Source: an uncultured Erysipelotrichaceae bacterium (GTDB taxonomy: Bacteria; Bacillota_I; Bacilli_A; Erysipelotrichales; Erysipelotrichaceae). From it: DNA of 10,578 nucleotides. Made by a program: the position numbers and the translations under genes. Below are positions 8,209-10,578 of the stretch, piece by piece; positions within the stretch are counted from its first letter, which is position 1, and each line of letters begins with the position of its first letter. The stretch lies in the NCBI GenBank assembly GCA_900319505.1, contig ONOV01000122.1, forward strand, positions 1-10,578. Direction: 5' to 3'. Below the pieces are notes generated by a model. It made no database searches, was not told where the DNA came from, and worked only from the letters and a program-made list of their open reading frames with translations.

Positions 8209-9105
8209 TTATCTGGCTCCTTCTTTTTCAGCCTGCTTCTTATCGATATATTTCTGTACAAGCAGTGTCTTGACGACGTTGACAAGAGAATTGAATGTCC
8301 AGTACACCGCCATGGCAGACGGTAAGGTAAGACCGAAGATAACAACCATGACCAGCATATAGATCTGCATGATCTTCTGCTGTCTGTCATTGCCTGTATC
8401 AGGCTTGCGGTGATGCTTCTCAGCTTCTTTCTTTGCTCTCTGTTTGCTCAGCCACTGCGGGACAAACATGGAAAGCGTCTGGCATAATGTCATGATCAGG
8501 AAGATGACAAGATACATCCAGTGTCCGCTGCTCATGCCCTTCCAGGGGGTTGTCTGCAGGTTGACGCCCAGGAATGTGCCATGGTAGACCGCATAGGATC
8601 TTTCGACAGCCATATACATGGCCATCAGGATCGGCAGCTGAATGAAGGTAACGACCATCGTTCCCATCGGATGAATGTCATGTTCAGCGTAAAGCTTCTG
8701 CATTTCCGCTGCCATCTTCATCTGGGAGTTGCGGTCATCACGGCCTTCATACTTGCGCTGGATTCTTGCGACTTCCGGCTGAATCAGCTGCATTTCCTGG
8801 GTGCTGATCGTTGACTTCAGCGTAGCGATAGCCAGGATGCCGTTAATCAGAATTGTGATCAGGGCAATGGCGCCGCCGACACCGATCCTGGGTGCCAGGA
8901 TGTTGATGAACTGGGCTAAAGGCCATACGAAGATGGCACTGAACCAGTTTTCAGAGTGAAAGATATCTGAGAAAGATGTCGCTCTTTCAATCAGAATAAT
9001 GTTGCCGCTGGAATCACGCGGTACGGTACATCCGGCCATCATCACAGCACTGGAAATCAGCACTGCCGCAGCCAGAATCTTCTTTGTTCGGCGAGATAAT
9101 TTCAT
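8209..9105 (-). CDS. yidC: Membrane protein insertase YidC/SpoIIIJ (lipoprotein type)
   Basis: YidC inserts and folds membrane proteins, alone or with SecYEG. The 298-residue product begins with a basic N-terminus, a hydrophobic signal (10-25) and a lipobox MAGC with Cys26, so it should be a lipid-anchored Gram-positive form. An amphipathic helix (54-72) is followed by TM1 (77-97), a charged cytoplasmic hairpin with QPEVARIQRKYEG (109-121), TM2 (148-167), TM3 (196-215), and TM4-TM5 (246-285) with LPSAMAVYWTFNSL. The basic tail is short. The striking departure is residue 88: alignment to SpoIIIJ (ILIRLLILPL) and E. coli YidC (FIVRGIMYPL) puts Asn88 at the conserved groove Arg, and Ile replaces the nearby Pro. 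AAGGAG precedes the ATG, 18 bases after rnpA. Family membership is secure; groove function is open. Confidence 0.95.
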   Translation of the reverse strand: MKLSRRTKKILAAAVLISSAVMMAGCTVPRDSSGNIILIERATSFSDIFHSENWFSAIFVWPLAQFINILAPRIGVGGAIALITILINGILAIATLKSTISTQEMQLIQPEVARIQRKYEGRDDRNSQMKMAAEMQKLYAEHDIHPMGTMVVTFIQLPILMAMYMAVERSYAVYHGTFLGVNLQTTPWKGMSSGHWMYLVIFLIMTLCQTLSMFVPQWLSKQRAKKEAEKHHRKPDTGNDRQQKIMQIYMLVMVVIFGLTLPSAMAVYWTFNSLVNVVKTLLVQKYIDKKQAEKEGAR

Positions 9106-9123
9106 TGACTTCTCCTTAAGTAT

Positions 9124-9459
9124 TCACTTTTCCATTATACTGTCCGTTAATAGTTTTTCCAAACTGTTTTTATTGGCATCATAACGGTTGGAACGATAGC
9201 TTAAACGCAGGATAAGAATCACATCATACGGAAAAGTCTGAAAGTCGATCAGATCCTGGCACATCATGCGCACCTGCCGTTTGTACAGATTGCGGTCCAC
9301 CGCATGCCCCATCTTCTTTGACAGGGAAATGCCGACCCTCGCTTCTGTTTCTTTCTTCGGTACATAGTAGAAAACATAGGAACGATTGACCTTTTTCTTT
9401 CCCTTATGGATGATCTCCTGGAATTCCTGTGCCTTCCTGACTCTGTTTTTTTTCTTCAT
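9124..9459 (-). CDS. rnpA: Ribonuclease P protein component
   Basis: RnpA is the small basic protein that assists the RNase P RNA in removing 5' leaders from precursor tRNAs. The 111-residue protein has the expected opening (KKNRVRKAQEFQEIIHKGKK), the segment ARVGISLSKKMGHAVDRN (40-57) and the family core RNLYKRQVRMM (56-66), which corresponds to the usual RNxxKRxxRE. The ATG at 9459-9457 has no ordinary ribosome binding site. The only candidate, GGTGG, is 11 bases upstream and lies inside the 3' arm of a hairpin. The gene is second in the rpmH operon and is followed after 18 bases by yidC. Expression is probably held below that of rpmH by this hairpin. Confidence 0.96.
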   Translation of the reverse strand: MKKKNRVRKAQEFQEIIHKGKKKVNRSYVFYYVPKKETEARVGISLSKKMGHAVDRNLYKRQVRMMCQDLIDFQTFPYDVILILRLSYRSNRYDANKNSLEKLLTDSIMEK

Positions 9460-9463
9460 AAAT

Positions 9464-9486
9464 AAAAAACCACCGATGCGGTGGTT
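9464..9486 (-). terminator. Terminator-like attenuator between rpmH and rnpA
   Basis: On the minus strand AACCACCG (9486-9479) pairs perfectly with CGGTGGTT (9475-9468) around a three-base loop and runs into TTTTTT (9469-9464). It begins two bases after the rpmH stop and ends four bases before the rnpA ATG. It looks like an intrinsic terminator, but rnpA, yidC and jag must be read past it, so partial termination is the natural interpretation. Confidence 0.75.
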
Positions 9487-9488
9487 GA

Positions 9489-9623
9489 TCAGGCAGAAAG
9501 AACCTTTCTTCCCTTTGCACGGCGTCTGGCCAGTACTTTACGACCGCCGACAGTTGCCATACGGGCTCTGAACCCGTGAGTTGCCTTGTTTTTTCTCTTG
9601 CTAGGCTGGTATGTTCTCTTCAT
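9489..9623 (-). CDS. rpmH: 50S ribosomal protein L34
   Basis: L34 is a small, very basic protein of the large ribosomal subunit. Translation gives 44 residues, [13 protein letters not shown]...[12 protein letters not shown], which match the universal L34 pattern of KRTxQPSxRKR, HGFRxRM and VLxRRRxKGRKxLSA at normal length. The ATG at 9623-9621 is preceded by GGAGGTG about seven bases upstream. It is the first gene of the rpmH-rnpA-yidC-jag operon, with a strong promoter 43 bases upstream. Usually rpmH sits next to dnaA and points away from it; here it is 2.8 kb from dnaA and reads toward it. Confidence 0.98.
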   Translation of the reverse strand: MKRTYQPSKRKNKATHGFRARMATVGGRKVLARRRAKGRKVLSA

Positions 9624-9665
9624 TTCATGCCACCTCCATCTTTTTTATAGAACAAACGCTTATTA

Positions 9666-9694
9666 ATAATAGACAAGCCAAAAGTCAATGTCAA
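9666..9694 (-). promoter_or_regulatory. Near-consensus sigma-A promoter of the rpmH operon
   Basis: The minus strand has a perfect -35 TTGACA (9694-9689), a 17-base spacer and TATTAT (9671-9666), one mismatch from the -10 consensus. A start near 9659 would leave a leader of about 36 bases. This is the strongest promoter in the window, as expected for a ribosomal protein gene. Confidence 0.88.
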
Positions 9695-9716
9695 ACTGTA
9701 TTTTCACAAATATCAT

Positions 9717-9741
9717 AAAAAAGAGACAATCTCTGTCTCTT
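9717..9741 (-). terminator. Intrinsic terminator of the VanY-type gene
   Basis: On the minus strand AAGAGACA (9741-9734) pairs with TGTCTCTT (9728-9721) around five bases, followed by TTTTTT (9722-9717). The stem uses two bases of the TAA stop codon of the gene. It isolates that gene from the rpmH promoter. Confidence 0.85.
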
Positions 9742-10510
9742 ATTTCAGATTGAAGTATTCTTCCATCGTTTCATCCGGTGATACAGCATACATGGCATTG
9801 GCGGTATCGGTACCGACATAGCGGTAATGCCATGGCTTATAGCTGAAGCCGGTCACACTCTGCTTGTCTTTGGGATAGCGCAGAATAAAACCGTATTCAT
9901 GAGCGTGCTGATAGAGCCACTGTCCGGCCGCCGTATCCGCAAATGCTTCCGTCTGGCTGCTGACGGATGTATCATCCGTGAAGTCAGCGGCTAAACCGAG
10001 CTGATGTTCACTGTACCCGGCCTGAGCACAGGAAACAATCAGTTCAGACTGCTTCAATAGAGAACTGTAGGAAGTATAGAGCTGTTCCTGTTCATCATAG
10101 GAACGGTATGCACTTGTCACATACAGATTTACTCCCGCATCTGCAGCCGCCTTGACCATTTCCGTCAGTTTGCCGGCCGCTTCTGCTCTTAAGGTAATGA
10201 CACCGGAAGTACTGGTGACATTTTCCGGATCAGCCAGATCGCCCGGAACAAAAGAACTGCTCAGCACACCGATGTTCTTATTGACGATATACTGATAGCT
10301 GTCAGGATCCGTCAGATCGGATGGCAGCGGGGTAGCTGTAGCGGATGCAGCGGTAGAAGCGGACTTCGGTGCCTTGATGACCTGATCCGTATTTTCAAGA
10401 TGATACCATGTACCGATGCCGACTGCGAGAAGAACACATAATACTGTTATTAATACCGCTACAACCTTGCGGGGATTGAAGCGGAACTTTTTCGGTTTAT
10501 TTTCAGACAT
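9740..10510 (-). CDS. Membrane-anchored M15B peptidase (VanY-type D,D-carboxypeptidase)
   Basis: M15B enzymes are zinc carboxypeptidases that trim D-Ala from peptidoglycan stem peptides. The 256-residue protein has a basic cytoplasmic start, one membrane segment (15-36, no lipobox), a Ser/Thr/Ala/Pro linker (47-67) and an outside catalytic domain. Landmarks are TSAYRSYDEQEQLY (132-145), YSEHQLGLAADF (166-177) with zinc ligands His169 and Asp176, and KPWHYRYVG (225-233) with ligand His228. Family members normally have Glu three residues before that His (EPWH), as the general base. Here it is Lys225 (codon AAG), so activity as a D,D-carboxypeptidase is doubtful. The ATG at 10510-10508 has AGGAG upstream; an upstream ATG at 10564 is less likely. 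It forms a single-gene unit with its own terminator. Substrate (D,D or L,D) cannot be told from sequence. Confidence 0.88.
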   Translation of the reverse strand: MSENKPKKFRFNPRKVVAVLITVLCVLLAVGIGTWYHLENTDQVIKAPKSASTAASATATPLPSDLTDPDSYQYIVNKNIGVLSSSFVPGDLADPENVTSTSGVITLRAEAAGKLTEMVKAAADAGVNLYVTSAYRSYDEQEQLYTSYSSLLKQSELIVSCAQAGYSEHQLGLAADFTDDTSVSSQTEAFADTAAGQWLYQHAHEYGFILRYPKDKQSVTGFSYKPWHYRYVGTDTANAMYAVSPDETMEEYFNLK

Positions 10511-10537
10511 AAAACACTCCTGAACGTACATTTCTAT

Positions 10538-10565
10538 GTTATAGGCAGTGAGCGAAAAATGCAAA
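10538..10565 (-). promoter_or_regulatory. Candidate promoter of the VanY-type gene
   Basis: The minus strand has TATAAC (10543-10538) and, 16 bases upstream, TTTGCA (10565-10560), which match the -10 and -35 consensus at five and four of six positions. The leader would be about 20 bases. The upstream edge of the window limits the check. Confidence 0.45.
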
Positions 10566-10578
10566 TACCCTCATACAA

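Noticed and set aside
7499..8362. Plus-strand open frame of 287 codons
   Set aside because: It runs antisense through jag and into yidC, and starts within a terminator region without a ribosome binding site.
9624..9739. Alternative oriC in the rpmH upstream gap
   Set aside because: I found only one poor box-like sequence (ATTTTCACA) there; the gap is explained by the rpmH promoter and the upstream terminator.
10511..10564. N-terminal extension of the VanY-type protein by 18 residues
   Set aside because: It would cover the candidate -10 and the AGGAG site. The downstream ATG gives a normal membrane-anchor start.

Overview
This window is the chromosomal replication-origin region of a Gram-positive (Firmicutes/Bacillota) bacterium. 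The gene set (gyrA, gyrB, recF, an S4-domain yaaA, dnaN, dnaA, jag, yidC, rnpA, rpmH) is the classic dnaA neighbourhood. The lipoprotein-type YidC, AAGGAGG ribosome binding sites and moderate base composition fit a low-to-mid-GC Firmicute. An Erysipelotrichia-like lineage is my best guess from protein style, but the sequence alone does not prove it.

All eleven genes lie on the minus strand, so transcription runs from high to low coordinates. In that order the first block is a membrane-anchored M15 (VanY-type) peptidase (10510-9740) with its own terminator. Next comes the rpmH-rnpA-yidC-jag operon (9623-7562), driven by a near-consensus promoter (TTGACA, 17 bases, TATTAT). Then follows about 700 bp without a gene (6851-7561), holding two terminators and a dense cluster of DnaA boxes (oriC). 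After that come dnaA (6850-5480), a short dnaA-dnaN gap that looks like an origin-unwinding site, and dnaN (5327-4194). Two terminators and a new extended -10 promoter separate dnaN from the tightly packed yaaA-recF-gyrB-gyrA operon, which runs off the left edge.

The genes share the tasks of starting and sustaining replication (DnaA, the sliding clamp, RecF repair, gyrase), making ribosomes and RNase P (L34, RnpA), and inserting membrane proteins (YidC with the RNA-binding protein Jag). The origin looks bipartite, as in Bacillus subtilis: one box cluster upstream of dnaA, and a second part downstream of it with two abutting boxes, a short GC run and an AT-rich stretch.

No new system of defence or mobile type is visible. 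The points most worth a second look are these. (1) The rpmH-jag block is inverted relative to the canonical layout, so it is probably transcribed head-on to one fork. (2) YidC has Asn where the family has its conserved TM1 groove Arg. (3) The VanY-type peptidase has Lys where the catalytic Glu is expected. (4) A terminator-like hairpin between rpmH and rnpA contains the only plausible rnpA ribosome binding site. (5) There are unusually long perfect inverted repeats built from DnaA boxes in oriC. (6) Leucine codon choice switches sharply inside gyrA.
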